Assembly: GCF_018215265.2 (NCBI RefSeq)
Contig: NZ_CP136562.1
Location: 496,001 to 560,000, forward strand
DNA from: Paenarthrobacter sp. GOM3
GTDB taxonomy: Bacteria; Actinomycetota; Actinomycetes; Actinomycetales; Micrococcaceae
Direction: 5' to 3'
DNA length: 64,000 bases
This document shows, piece after piece, positions 1 to 8,039 of this stretch. Each line of letters begins with the position of its first letter. Within the stretch, counting starts at the first letter, position 1. Made by a program: the position numbers and the translations under genes. Below the pieces are notes generated by a model. It did no database searches, was not told the origin of the DNA, and saw only the letters and a program-made list of their open reading frames with translations.

Positions 1-341
1 TGGTTCCGCAAGGTGTGCGCCGCGTGCTGCCTGCCTTGGTGAACCAGTTCATTGCCATCGTCAAGGATTCCTCACTGGTGTACTTCCTGGGGCTCCTGGT
101 CAGCGAGCGCGAACTGTTCCGGGTAGGGCAGGACGCAGCAGTGCTCTCCGGCAACCTTTCGCCCCTGGTCATGGCCGGTATCTTCTACCTGATCATCACC
201 GTTCCCCTGACCCACTTGGTCAACTACTTTGACAACAAGTTCCGAACCGGCCGACGCCGTCCCACTGCACCAACCAGTGGGCTGAAGGAAGTCAAGGAAC
301 TCGACGCGGCTTCGCCGCTCATCACCGGGAGCAACACGTGA
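1..341 (+). CDS. Amino-acid ABC transporter permease, C-terminal part
   Basis: Only the 3' end lies in the window; the open frame runs in from before base 1. The visible residues resemble the C-terminus of polar amino-acid ABC permeases (HisM/GlnP type): a conserved block reading LVNQFIAIVKDSSLV, then hydrophobic helices and a cytoplasmic tail. The permease would form the membrane channel and contact the ATPase encoded directly downstream. The stop codon overlaps the GTG start of that ATPase (GTGA), which implies translational coupling. The substrate cannot be told from this fragment. The adjoining oxidoreductases suggest an amino acid or amine, which is inference. Confidence 0.85.
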   Translation, partial: VPQGVRRVLPALVNQFIAIVKDSSLVYFLGLLVSERELFRVGQDAAVLSGNLSPLVMAGIFYLIITVPLTHLVNYFDNKFRTGRRRPTAPTSGLKEVKELDAASPLITGSNT

Positions 342-1126
342 ACCTCACAAGCAGCAGTGCGACCAGCACCAACAAGCCAAACCAGGACATCGAAAAGTTC
401 CACGGTTCCAGCCTGGAACTGCAGGACCTGACCATGGCCTACGGGGATGTTGAAGTGCTCCGCAACGTCAGCCTCAGCGTGGCCCCGGGAACCACCACCT
501 GCATCATCGGGCCGTCCGGGTCCGGGAAGTCCACACTCCTGCGGGGCGTCAACCGCCTGCACGAGCCCAAGAGCGGTGACGTGCTGTTGGCCGGCGAAAG
601 TGCACTCAGGGTCAAGCCGGATATCCTGCGGGCACGCATTGGCATGGTCTTCCAGCACTTCAACCTCTTCCCCGACCACACCGCCCTGGAAAACGTGGCG
701 CTCGCCCTGTGGAGCGTCAAGGGTATGTCCAAGGCCGAGGCCCGTGAACGCGCCCGTCGTCGGCTCGCCGAAGTGGGACTCGCCGAACGCGCAGACCACC
801 GGCCCCGGGACCTCTCCGGCGGCCAGCAGCAACGCGTTGCCATTGCCCGTGCGCTCGCGATGGAGCCTGAAGTCATGCTGTTCGACGAAGCCACCAGCGC
901 CTTGGATCCCGAACTCGTCAAAGGTGTCCTTAACCTCATGGCCGGCCTCGGCCGCCGCGGGATGACCATGCTGGTTGTTACCCACGAAATGGGTTTCGCC
1001 CGCAAAGTAGCGGATCAAGTGGTGTTCATGGACGAAGGTGAAGTGGTGGAAATCGGAACCCCCACCGAGCTGTTCGACAACCCGCGCAGCGAACGCCTTC
1101 AGCGCTTCCTTTCGGAAGTCCTCTGA
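338..1126 (+). CDS. Polar amino-acid ABC transporter ATP-binding protein
   Basis: ATPase of 262 residues that would drive uptake through the preceding permease. The Walker A motif GPSGSGKST is at residues 58-66, the signature LSGGQ at 159-163, and Walker B VMLFDE at 179-184, followed by ATSALD and the switch His in VVTHE. The length and the Q-loop context (GMVFQHFNLFPD) fit the GlnQ/HisP family. The GTG start at 338 overlaps the permease stop by four bases. The N-terminus carries about 25 polar residues before the ABC domain, so a later start is possible. Its stop overlaps the ATG of the next gene by one base, so it sits in the same operon. Confidence 0.93.
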   Translation: MNLTSSSATSTNKPNQDIEKFHGSSLELQDLTMAYGDVEVLRNVSLSVAPGTTTCIIGPSGSGKSTLLRGVNRLHEPKSGDVLLAGESALRVKPDILRARIGMVFQHFNLFPDHTALENVALALWSVKGMSKAEARERARRRLAEVGLAERADHRPRDLSGGQQQRVAIARALAMEPEVMLFDEATSALDPELVKGVLNLMAGLGRRGMTMLVVTHEMGFARKVADQVVFMDEGEVVEIGTPTELFDNPRSERLQRFLSEVL

Positions 1127-2169
1127 TGGGTCAGCTGGCACCGGCGCCCATCCGGACCGCCGTTGTGGGGTTTGGCGTCTCCGGCAAGGTGTTCCACGCC
1201 CCGCTGATCGCAGCAGATCCGAACTATTCGCTGGACGTCATTGTTACCGCGGATTCGCAGCGCGCCGCAGAGGCCGCGCGGCTCTACCCGGAAGCCCGGA
1301 TTGTGCCCACGCCGGAGGCCATGTTCGCCTTGGCTGGGGACCTGGACCTGGCGATACTCGGAACCCCGCCGCTGACGCATCTCGAGTTGGGTGCCACTGC
1401 GATCAGCTGCGGCCTCAACGTTGTGGTGGACAAGCCTTTCGTCACCACAGTCGCCCATGGCGAGGAGCTGCTTGCCCGCGCATCCGACGCCGGTGTGCAG
1501 CTAACGGTTTTCCAGAACCGCCGGTGGGACGCCGACTTCCTGACGCTCCGAAAGCTGGTGCAGGACGGTGCGCTTGGGGAAGTGCGGACCTTTGAGTCCC
1601 GTTTTGAATGGTGGCGACCTGAGGGCTTTGGCAACTGGCGTGATTCGGCGACGCTGGCCGAAGGCGGAGGCATACTTCACGACCTCGGCGCGCATCTGAT
1701 TGACCAAGCCATCCAACTTTTCGGACCTGTGGAGGAGAGCTACGGCGAGACCGCCAACCATGGGCCCCATCCGGAGGCTGCAGACACTGAGGCGTTCGTT
1801 TCATTGCTTCACGAATCGGGCGTTCGATCACGGCTGTGGATGAACGGCATGGCGGCCCAGGTTGGCCCGCGGTTCCACGTCCTGGGCTCCAAAGCCGGAT
1901 ACACCAAGTGGGGGCTCGACGGACAAGAACCCGCGCTGGCAGCTGGAGTCACGCCGTCGGACGCTTCCTACGGCAGCGAACCCCAACGGTCCTGGGGCCT
2001 GCTGGGGGTTGACGGTTCAGCCGCCCCAGTTCCGGCGGAACGAGGCGCTTACCCCCGGTTCTACACAGAACTTGCAGCGTCAATTCGCGGCCTTGGACCG
2101 TTGCCCGTGCACCCGGCAGAAGCACTGGAAACCCTCAAAATTATCGAAAACATTCACGCCTTCGCTTAG
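1126..2169 (+). CDS. Gfo/Idh/MocA-family oxidoreductase
   Basis: NAD(P)-dependent oxidoreductase of 347 residues. An N-terminal Rossmann fold shows GFGVSGKVFHAP near residues 15-26, and DKPF further on corresponds to the family's EKP motif. A C-terminal alpha/beta substrate domain follows. Enzymes of this family oxidise or reduce sugars, inositols and related cyclic compounds; the substrate here is not recognisable. The ATG overlaps the stop of the ATPase gene by one base (TGATG), placing it in the transporter operon. This suggests that it acts on the imported compound or a derivative, which is inference. Confidence 0.88.
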   Translation: MGQLAPAPIRTAVVGFGVSGKVFHAPLIAADPNYSLDVIVTADSQRAAEAARLYPEARIVPTPEAMFALAGDLDLAILGTPPLTHLELGATAISCGLNVVVDKPFVTTVAHGEELLARASDAGVQLTVFQNRRWDADFLTLRKLVQDGALGEVRTFESRFEWWRPEGFGNWRDSATLAEGGGILHDLGAHLIDQAIQLFGPVEESYGETANHGPHPEAADTEAFVSLLHESGVRSRLWMNGMAAQVGPRFHVLGSKAGYTKWGLDGQEPALAAGVTPSDASYGSEPQRSWGLLGVDGSAAPVPAERGAYPRFYTELAASIRGLGPLPVHPAEALETLKIIENIHAFA

Positions 2170-2224
2170 ATGGCGCACAGCGCGAGCACGCTCCACCCGC
2201 CAGAACCTGAAAGAGAGATCACGC

Positions 2225-3343
2225 ATGTCTTCCACCGCTACCAAGCATGTCGCCGTCATTGGCGGCGGCATCCTTGGCGTATCCACCGCTGTCCACCTGC
2301 TCCGCCAAGGCGCTTCCGTTACCCTGTTGACCGAGCAGGGCCTCGCCAGCGAAGCCACCGGCCGTTCGTTGTCCTGGCTCAACTCCGCAGGGGAGCGCTC
2401 CACGCCTTATCACCAACTGCGCGTGGCCGGCGTCGACCGGTACCGCACACTCTTCGCCGCCGATCCCAACCGTGACTGGCTGCAGTTCGGGGGCGGGCTC
2501 ATGTGGAGCGCCGCCGGTCAAAGCGCGGTCACCGAAGCCCGGCACGCCTATGAGAAGTCCATCGGCTACGACTCCAGGCTCTTGGCTCCGGAAGAAATCG
2601 GCTCGGTCACGCCAGGCATCGACGCCAGTGCCGTCCCGGAGAACGCAATCTTCAATCCCGGCGAGGGTTGGGTCAGCCTGCCGGACCTGGTGAACTTCCT
2701 GATGGAGGAATTCCACGCGCTGGGAGGCCAGTTGGTCCTCAACGCAGGCAAAGCCTCGGTAATGGTCGATGGCGGCCGGGCCACCGGCGTCGAAACCGCC
2801 ACCGGTGAAACCTTCCCTGCGGACGCCGTGCTCGTCGCCTGCGGCGCCGCGACGCCCGCCGTCGTCAAACCGCTCGGGGTCGAGATACCTAACGGTTCCC
2901 CGGTCTCCATGCTGGTTGTTACCAAGCCCGTGGAGCACCAGGTCACCGCGGTAATGAATACGCCACGCGCTGCCGTGCGGCCCAACCCGGGCAACACTTT
3001 CGCCCTGGACCATGACTGGTACGAAGAGCACATAACGGAGCACGCGGACGGTTCGTTCACCATTCCGGATGACGTCGTCCAGGAATTGGCAGACGAATCA
3101 TCCAAGCTGATCGAGGGAAACCCTGAGCTCAAGCCGGCATCGTGGAAGATCGGGTACAAGCCAATCCCTGGCGACGGCGAACCCGTCTTCGGCGAGCTCG
3201 GCCAGGTGCCGGGCTGCTTCGTAGCTTTCACCCACTCAGGTGCCACGCTGGGCCTCATCGCAGGCGAATTGCTATCCGGGGAGATCCTGACGGGGGACAA
3301 GCATCCCATGTTCGCCACGTTCCGCCCGGGCCGCTTCTCCTAG
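2225..3343 (+). CDS. FAD-dependent amino-acid/amine oxidoreductase (DadA/DAO family)
   Basis: Protein of 372 residues with an FAD-binding Rossmann motif (VIGGGILG at 11-18) and a C-terminal glycine-rich FAD segment around FTHSGATLGLIAGELL, typical of D-amino-acid dehydrogenase and glycine/sarcosine oxidase relatives. Such enzymes oxidatively deaminate or demethylate amino acids. The open frame extends upstream to 1862 inside the preceding gene, but the FAD motif and a purine-rich site (GAAAGAGAG) just upstream favour the ATG at 2225. It lies 55 bp after the Gfo/Idh/MocA gene, so the operon pairs amino-acid uptake with amino-acid oxidation. A hairpin terminator follows. Confidence 0.88.
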   Translation: MSSTATKHVAVIGGGILGVSTAVHLLRQGASVTLLTEQGLASEATGRSLSWLNSAGERSTPYHQLRVAGVDRYRTLFAADPNRDWLQFGGGLMWSAAGQSAVTEARHAYEKSIGYDSRLLAPEEIGSVTPGIDASAVPENAIFNPGEGWVSLPDLVNFLMEEFHALGGQLVLNAGKASVMVDGGRATGVETATGETFPADAVLVACGAATPAVVKPLGVEIPNGSPVSMLVVTKPVEHQVTAVMNTPRAAVRPNPGNTFALDHDWYEEHITEHADGSFTIPDDVVQELADESSKLIEGNPELKPASWKIGYKPIPGDGEPVFGELGQVPGCFVAFTHSGATLGLIAGELLSGEILTGDKHPMFATFRPGRFS

Positions 3344-3360
3344 CCCGGACCCTTAAAAGG

Positions 3361-3407
3361 CCAACGGCCCCGATACGCCATCTGCATAAGCGTGTCAGGG
3401 CCGTTGG
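3361..3407. terminator. Bidirectional hairpin terminator
   Basis: Perfect 10-bp arms CCAACGGCCC (3361-3370) and GGGCCGTTGG (3398-3407), with an inner GATACGC/GCGTGTC pairing that extends the stem. It lies between the stop of the FAD oxidoreductase and the converging gene that ends at 3430. Confidence 0.75.
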
Positions 3408-3429
3408 AGTTTGTGGATGCCGGCCGGAG

Positions 3430-3864
3430 TCAGCAGGTCAGCGTGCCCTTGAGGACCTTCCCCGTCCAGGTATTGCTGGTGCCCGGGACCTTGTAGTAGC
3501 CGCGGATTTCGTAGCTCCAGGTTCCAATGACTTCGTAGCCCGAGGTGTAGGTCTTGCCGCTGGCTTTGCTGAGGTCGCCGGTGAACTCGAGGTTGCCGGA
3601 ACGGTCGAAGATCTTGATGTCGTGGTAGTTCGCATTGGCTACGGCCGCGAACGAGTTCACCGTGACCGTTGCCCGGATACCGAACGAGCAGCTCATGGAC
3701 ACGTTCGCGCTGGCCGGGGCGGCGAGGCTGGCGGTGGAGAACTGCGGGGCGCTGTGCTCGGTGTCGGTGAAGGCGGCAAACGCCGCTGTCGGTGCCGCGA
3801 TCAGTCCAAGAATAACGACGGCGGCGATCACCAGGCTGCGCAGGACGCTGTTCCGCGTGGTCAT
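3430..3864 (-). CDS. Secreted protein with SipW/TasA-type signal sequence
   Basis: Exported protein of 144 residues. The N-terminus is [20 protein letters not shown] then a hydrophobic core, an Ala-rich cleavage region ending AAFA, and directly after it AFTDTEHS followed by FSTASL. That arrangement resembles the alternate signal class processed by SipW-like peptidases on TasA/camelysin-type proteins. The mature part is a small beta-rich domain with two Cys residues and no recognised catalytic motif. The ATG at 3864 is chosen because AAGGAGG (minus strand, 3873-3879) lies 9 nt ahead. The ATG at 3873 abuts that site. A long leader with a strong hairpin and CTTGAG repeats precedes the gene. No SipW-like peptidase gene is seen nearby. 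A matrix or surface role is inference. Confidence 0.72.
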   Translation of the reverse strand: MTTRNSVLRSLVIAAVVILGLIAAPTAAFAAFTDTEHSAPQFSTASLAAPASANVSMSCSFGIRATVTVNSFAAVANANYHDIKIFDRSGNLEFTGDLSKASGKTYTSGYEVIGTWSYEIRGYYKVPGTSNTWTGKVLKGTLTC

Positions 3865-3895
3865 GGTGGTCATCCTCCTTCTGGGGTTTTTCGCA

Positions 3896-3939
3896 CCGGG
3901 CCTGATCGGGCTGGGGTTGGAGAATCCGATCAGGCCCGG
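3896..3939 (-). promoter_or_regulatory. 14-bp stem-loop in the leader of the SipW-type gene
   Basis: Perfect inverted repeat CCGGGCCTGATCGG (3896-3909) and CCGATCAGGCCCGG (3926-3939) with a 16-nt loop. It ends about 16 bases before the AAGGAGG ribosome-binding site of the gene starting at 3864. No U-run follows it in either direction, so it does not look like an intrinsic terminator. It more likely acts in the 5' leader, by RNA stability, translation control or attenuation. Confidence 0.5.
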
Positions 3940-3970
3940 CGGGGCTTGGGAACAACTTTGCCGGGCCACC

Positions 3971-4021
3971 CTCAAGAACCACTCCTGCAAACCCGCAACG
4001 GTTCCTCAGGAAAACCTCAAG
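3971..4021 (-). promoter_or_regulatory. CTTGAG-type direct repeats upstream of the SipW-type gene
   Basis: On the minus strand CTTGAG (4016-4021) and CCTGAG (4005-4010) are spaced exactly 11 bp apart, and a further CTTGAG lies at 3971-3976. The same six-base word with the same 11-bp period occurs upstream of the GGDEF operon at 33665-33681, and in weaker form at 27896-27912. An 11-bp period is typical of OmpR/PhoB-type tandem sites. The regulator is unknown. Confidence 0.35.
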
Positions 4022-4126
4022 ACTGCCGCATCGGCAAGCGAGCAGGATCGGAGAAGCAGCCGGCACAAGCCGCGCCTACCGTTGAGGTATCCGCACAATG
4101 TCCAACAAAATAAGGGGGCCGGCAAA

Positions 4127-4582
4127 ATGGCTGGGACAGGAACAGCTGACAGGACCAAGTCCTACGACGGATTCAGCGATGATGAACGCTCGGCAATGAA
4201 AGAGCGCGCGCAGGAACTGAAGAAGACCTCCAGGAAGAAGCCGTCCGACGCGGATGGGGAGTCGGACGTCCAGGCAAAGATCGCCGAAATGCCTGAGTCG
4301 GACCGGGCAATGGCCAAGCGCCTCCACGCCATCGTCAAGGAACACACGCCGGAACTGACACCCAAAACCTGGTACGGCATGCCGGCCTACGCCAAAGACG
4401 GGAAGAACATCGTCTTCTTCAAGAGCGCCGACAAATTCAAGAGCCGTTACGCGACGCTCGGCTTCGAAGAGAATGCCCGGCTCGACGACGGAGCCATGTG
4501 GCCCACATCTTTTGCCCTGAAGGAAATCACCCCGGCCGTGGAAGCAAGGATCGTGGAACTCATCAAGAGGGCTGTCGCCTAA
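4127..4582 (+). CDS. DUF1801-like (YdhG-type) domain protein
   Basis: Cytoplasmic protein of 151 residues. A charged Lys-rich N-terminal third precedes a C-terminal domain with [18 protein letters not shown], which matches my recollection of the DUF1801/YdhG iron-chaperone-like fold. The biochemical role of the family is poorly defined. The frame is open much further upstream, but ATG 4127, preceded by a GGGGG tract (4114-4118), gives a family-like N-terminus. The gene is single, with a strong hairpin after it. Confidence 0.7.
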   Translation: MAGTGTADRTKSYDGFSDDERSAMKERAQELKKTSRKKPSDADGESDVQAKIAEMPESDRAMAKRLHAIVKEHTPELTPKTWYGMPAYAKDGKNIVFFKSADKFKSRYATLGFEENARLDDGAMWPTSFALKEITPAVEARIVELIKRAVA

Positions 4583-4596
4583 ATCGACTTAAACCC

Positions 4597-4638
4597 CGAC
4601 GGCGGCTGGTTGCCCACACAGGCAACCAGCCGCCGTCG
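4597..4638. terminator. Bidirectional terminator, 18-bp stem
   Basis: Perfect stem 4597-4614 with 4621-4638 (core GGCGGCTGGTTGCC) around a 6-nt loop. It lies between the stop of the DUF1801 gene and the stop of the converging proline-rich gene, so it probably serves both. Confidence 0.85.
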
Positions 4639-4670
4639 TACTTAATCCAAGTCGTGCTTAGTCCATGAAG

Positions 4671-4859
4671 TCAGTAGGTGGGGTCCGGGTTCGGGTGCGG
4701 CGGCACAGGACCTGGGTCAGGAGTAGGCATCGGGCCCGGGGTGGGATTGGGGTCCGGGATGGGGCTTGGCGGGAACGGCGTGGTGGGATCCGGCGGTGGC
4801 GGAACGGGTCCGGGATCCGGGGGAAACGGTTCGGGCTCGTGGGTTGGAGGAAGTGTCAT
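4671..4859 (-). CDS. Proline-rich small protein of about 62 residues
   Basis: A short frame encoding a peptide in which Pro makes up roughly half the residues, built from PDPGPVPP-, PDPTPF- and NPTPGP-like units with scattered Asp, Thr and Glu. There is no signal peptide or membrane segment. It is likely translated: AAAGGAG lies about 6 nt before the ATG at 4859, and a strong terminator follows. The function is not recognisable; a polyproline-II spacer or adaptor is the physical expectation. The opposite strand codes for Gly-rich nonsense, so this strand is the likelier one. Confidence 0.55.
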   Translation of the reverse strand: MTLPPTHEPEPFPPDPGPVPPPPDPTTPFPPSPIPDPNPTPGPMPTPDPGPVPPHPNPDPTY

Positions 4860-4952
4860 GAACTCTCCTTTGCCTACTCAGGGGTATTGCTCCGGCAGAT
4901 AAGTGCAGCCTACTCCGGGTTGCCCAGCGGCTACAGGCCCACCCGATGAGAT

Positions 4953-4981
4953 TTATAGGTCAAATGACCTATAATGAATTT
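4953..4981 (+). promoter_or_regulatory. Leaderless promoter with overlapping palindromic operator
   Basis: Ten-base arms TTATAGGTCA (4953-4962) and TGACCTATAA (4965-4974) around 2 bp form a near-perfect palindrome. A consensus -10 TATAAT (4970-4975) overlaps its right arm. Six bases separate the -10 from the ATG at 4982, so transcription should start at the initiation codon and no Shine-Dalgarno is present. The obvious candidate to bind is the TetR protein encoded second in the operon. Confidence 0.7.
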
Positions 4982-6028
4982 ATGACTGATCTCCTAGAAC
5001 TTGATACCGCCGGTCCAGTGCTGATCGTGGGCGGTTACGGAACGGTGGGAACGGCCTTGACCCGGCTCGCCCCGAAAGAATGGACCCTGCTCCTCACAGG
5101 CAGAAACCCGGACCGCGGCAGCCACCTGGCCAGTGCGAACGTGACGGTCAGGAAGTGGGACCTCAACCAACCGGAACCCTTCGCGGCCAAGGTCAGGGCA
5201 GTGATCAGCACCGTAAACGACCCCGACGACAGGGTCCTTCGCGCAGCCATCAGTGCCGGAATTCCCTACGTGGATGTCACGCGTTGGACCAGCCGGGTCA
5301 CCAGGGCAGTCACCCAAGCGACCCTCCTCCAGCCAACGGCCCCCGTATTGCTTAGTTCCGGATGGATGGGCGGAGTCACCAACATCGTCGCAGCAGCCCT
5401 GGCCCAGGAGACAGGCGGCGCGGACCAGATCGACGTCGCCATCCGTTACGACATCAACGACCAAGCCGGAGTCGATTCCGTTGACTTTATGGACCGGCTG
5501 GGACTGGACTTCGAAGTACGCAAACGCGGCCAGGCCGCCGTCGTCCGCCCGTTGACGGACGCGCGCTGGGTGGAGATTGCCGGGCACCGCACCAAAGTGG
5601 CGCGGCTGGACACCCCGGAGCAGTTCACCCTGCCCCTGACGATCGGCGCGGGCTCGGTGGCAACCAGGATCGGTTTCAGTTCAAACGCATCGACGACGGC
5701 GTTGCTCGCCGCCCGCGCGGTGGGACTGTTCCGCTGGGGAAGCGGCGAGCGGTGGGCGCCGATGCGTCGCTCCCTGCTGTATTCGCCCGGTGCAGGCGGA
5801 ACCGCGCACATCCGCGTGGACGTGGAGGGCCCCAGCGGAACGCGAACTGCCGTCATATCCGACCCCCAGGGGCAAGCGCACCTCACCGCGTTGGGCGGTT
5901 TGCTGCGGATACAGGCTGTGCTTGCAGACGGCGCCCGGCCCGGTGTTTCCTTCCCGGAATCAGCGCCGGATCCGGCGTCCCTCCTGGCCGAGATGGAATC
6001 ACACGGTGTGACAATATTGAGGTCATGA
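4982..6028 (+). CDS. Saccharopine-dehydrogenase-like NAD(P)-binding protein
   Basis: Protein of 348 residues with a Rossmann GGYGTVGTAL motif near the N-terminus and LTGRN at the end of the second strand. The C-terminal region resembles saccharopine reductase-like enzymes. The family reduces or oxidises varied substrates, and none is predictable here. An upstream in-frame ATG exists at 4946, but a TATAAT box six bases before ATG 4982 makes the latter the likely leaderless start. The stop overlaps the ATG of the following tetR gene (ATGA). The pair therefore looks like a small self-regulated unit whose operator lies on the promoter. Confidence 0.75.
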   Translation: MTDLLELDTAGPVLIVGGYGTVGTALTRLAPKEWTLLLTGRNPDRGSHLASANVTVRKWDLNQPEPFAAKVRAVISTVNDPDDRVLRAAISAGIPYVDVTRWTSRVTRAVTQATLLQPTAPVLLSSGWMGGVTNIVAAALAQETGGADQIDVAIRYDINDQAGVDSVDFMDRLGLDFEVRKRGQAAVVRPLTDARWVEIAGHRTKVARLDTPEQFTLPLTIGAGSVATRIGFSSNASTTALLAARAVGLFRWGSGERWAPMRRSLLYSPGAGGTAHIRVDVEGPSGTRTAVISDPQGQAHLTALGGLLRIQAVLADGARPGVSFPESAPDPASLLAEMESHGVTILRS

Positions 6029-6636
6029 CCGAAAGCAAGGGCGCCCTGCGGAAAGCGGCGCTGCTGGACGCTGCTGAAGAAGTCCTGGTCACCAAGGGCA
6101 ACGCCAACGCCGCGATGCGGGACTTTGCCGCTGCCGCCGGCGTACGGATCGGGCACCTACAGCACTACTTTCCTACCCGGGCCGACCTCATTCGGGCTGT
6201 CCTTGAGAGGACACTCGAGCGCTCGCTGCAGAGGCTAGCCGAGACGGCCGGAATTGAGCTCGGTCCCGGGGCAGGTGGCGGCCTGACCCGGGACGATTCC
6301 CACCGTCTTTTGACTGCGCTGCTCAACGAACATTCGGGTTTAGCTGACGTCAAGATGCACCTTGAGATCTGGGCGCTTGCCGCTTCGGATGAGCAGGCTG
6401 CCACCGCCCTCAGGGCCTTCTATGTGCAGTACAGAGATCACGTGCAAGGGGTGGTCCGGCGAGGCAGGCCCGACCTGCCGGAGCCGGAGGTGGAGGGCGT
6501 GGCCGCAGCGATCATCAGCCTTTTCGAGGGCGCTGCGGTCACACGCTCGGACATCGCAGGTCTTCGAACCGATGCCAGCGACCAAGCGATCGTTCGCGCG
6601 GCACAGTGGATGATCCACGGACAGGGAACTGCCTGA
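6025..6636 (+). CDS. TetR/AcrR-family transcriptional regulator
   Basis: Regulator of 203 residues. The N-terminal helix-turn-helix shows AALLDAAEEVL, then RDFAAAAGVRIGHLQHYFPTR, with the usual YF position at the end of the recognition helix. The ligand domain follows. It is translationally coupled to the preceding dehydrogenase-like gene by a four-base overlap. The palindrome covering the operon promoter (4953-4974) is its probable operator, which would mean negative autoregulation relieved by a small-molecule ligand. The ligand is unknown. Confidence 0.85.
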   Translation: MTESKGALRKAALLDAAEEVLVTKGNANAAMRDFAAAAGVRIGHLQHYFPTRADLIRAVLERTLERSLQRLAETAGIELGPGAGGGLTRDDSHRLLTALLNEHSGLADVKMHLEIWALAASDEQAATALRAFYVQYRDHVQGVVRRGRPDLPEPEVEGVAAAIISLFEGAAVTRSDIAGLRTDASDQAIVRAAQWMIHGQGTA

Positions 6637-6766
6637 CCAACGTCGTGCCCGGCTCCTCAACCTTGACGCCGGACGTGACGGAACCCCTTTCCGGAATACG
6701 GGCTTCCACATCGTTGGTGCCCAGCCTGGGGCCTATTTTGTCGGTGCCTGCTGGGAGAGTGTTCTC

Positions 6767-7939
6767 ATGGAGCAGGTACTGGGACAGCAAGCGGGTGGGG
6801 TAGCTATTGCTGCGCCGGTGCGTGCTGCTTCCGCAGCGCTTGCGGCAGGCCTCGACCGTGGGCCCGAAAGCACGGTCAGTAGTGATCTGATCCGGCAGTT
6901 GCGGGTGCTGGAGGATATGAAGTCGGCCATCTCGAGTTTGCAGGCCAAGATTGCTGTGGCTTTTGATTTGGCCCAGCGTCAGGAACAAGCCCGGAACGGT
7001 ATCCCGGCTTCAGCGCGGGGCAAGGGCGTTGCGGCGCAGGTGGCGTTGGCCCGGCGGGAGTCCCCGAACAAGGGCTCCCGGCTGCTGGGCCTGGCCAAGG
7101 CCTTGGTCACGGAGATGCCGCACACCATGGCCGCGCTGGAATCCGGGCAGTTGAACGAGTGGCGGGCCACGCTGCTGGTGAAGGAAACCGCGTGCTTGTC
7201 CGTGGAGGACCGGGCCGCGGTGGATGCCGAACTCGCCCCGGACACCGGGACGTTCGATGGTGCCGGGGACAAAGCCATCACCGCTGCCGTGAAAGCAGCC
7301 GCGTACCGGCGGGACGCCCGCTCGGTCACCGAACGCGCAGCGCATGCCGCGTCCGAGCGGTATGTCAGCCTCCGCCCGGCACCGGACACGATGACCTACC
7401 TGACCGCCTTGCTGCCCGTTGCCCAAGGAGTCGCAGTATTCGCGGCACTCACCCGCGCCGCCGGAACGGCCCGGTCCGATGGTGATACCCGGTCCAAGGG
7501 CCAGGTCATGGCCGACACCTTGGTCGAACGGATCACCGGGACCGCGGCCGGGTATTCGGGAATCGACCTGCAACTGGTGATGACCGACCGGACCCTCCTG
7601 GCAGGCGACAGCGAACCGGCACGGCTGAACGGGTACGGGATCGTCCCCGCGGGCTGGGCCAGGGAACTCGTAGCGGCCGAAACCTCCGGCAGAGATCAGG
7701 AGTACTACGTCTGGCTACGCCGGCTCTACACCGCCCCGGGGACCGGTGAACTGCTCGCCACCGACTCACGGGCACGCTTCTTCCCACCAGGAATACGACG
7801 ATTCATCGAAACACGCGACAACACCTGCCGCACCCCCTACTGCGACGCGCCCATCAAACACCTGGACCACATCATCCCAATCACAAGCACCGCCACTGCC
7901 CGGATACCGGCCTCGCAAACCCCTCAGAAAATTCCTTAA
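6767..7939 (+). CDS. DUF222 protein with truncated HNH domain
   Basis: Protein of 390 residues of the actinobacterial DUF222 (13E12-repeat) family, which normally carries a C-terminal HNH nuclease domain. The DUF222 part is intact, and the HNH part begins normally (CRTPYCDAPIKHLDHIIP). It then changes abruptly to an unrelated low-complexity tail and stops, so the second half of the HNH motif (GG.T...N...LC..CN) is missing. Relatives run to about 450-550 residues. The nuclease is therefore probably inactive, either through a 3' deletion or as a decaying copy. GGGAG lies upstream of ATG 6767. These genes often occur in many divergent copies per genome. Confidence 0.8.
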   Translation: MEQVLGQQAGGVAIAAPVRAASAALAAGLDRGPESTVSSDLIRQLRVLEDMKSAISSLQAKIAVAFDLAQRQEQARNGIPASARGKGVAAQVALARRESPNKGSRLLGLAKALVTEMPHTMAALESGQLNEWRATLLVKETACLSVEDRAAVDAELAPDTGTFDGAGDKAITAAVKAAAYRRDARSVTERAAHAASERYVSLRPAPDTMTYLTALLPVAQGVAVFAALTRAAGTARSDGDTRSKGQVMADTLVERITGTAAGYSGIDLQLVMTDRTLLAGDSEPARLNGYGIVPAGWARELVAAETSGRDQEYYVWLRRLYTAPGTGELLATDSRARFFPPGIRRFIETRDNTCRTPYCDAPIKHLDHIIPITSTATARIPASQTPQKIP

Positions 7940-7999
7940 AAAAAGATCCGTACCCCGCGTAACCCTTTGGCGTGCCCCGACGATTACGTCATTGAAAGG

Positions 8000-8039
8000 G
8001 CCGAGCTGGAATTTGTCCCCCATCATGTTCCAGCTCGGC
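8000..8039 (+). terminator. Rho-independent terminator
   Basis: 12-bp stem GCCGAGCTGGAA (8000-8011) with TTCCAGCTCGGC (8028-8039) and a 16-nt loop, followed by a pyrimidine/T-rich run (tcttcttt). It follows the DUF222 gene by about 60 bp. Confidence 0.7.

Noticed and set aside
3896..3939. Intrinsic terminator
   Set aside because: No T-run follows the stem on either strand; the stem precedes a gene rather than follows one.
6767..7939. Mobile element based on the HNH nuclease
   Set aside because: DUF222/HNH proteins are common chromosomal genes in this group; no flanking repeats, transposase or intron structure is seen.
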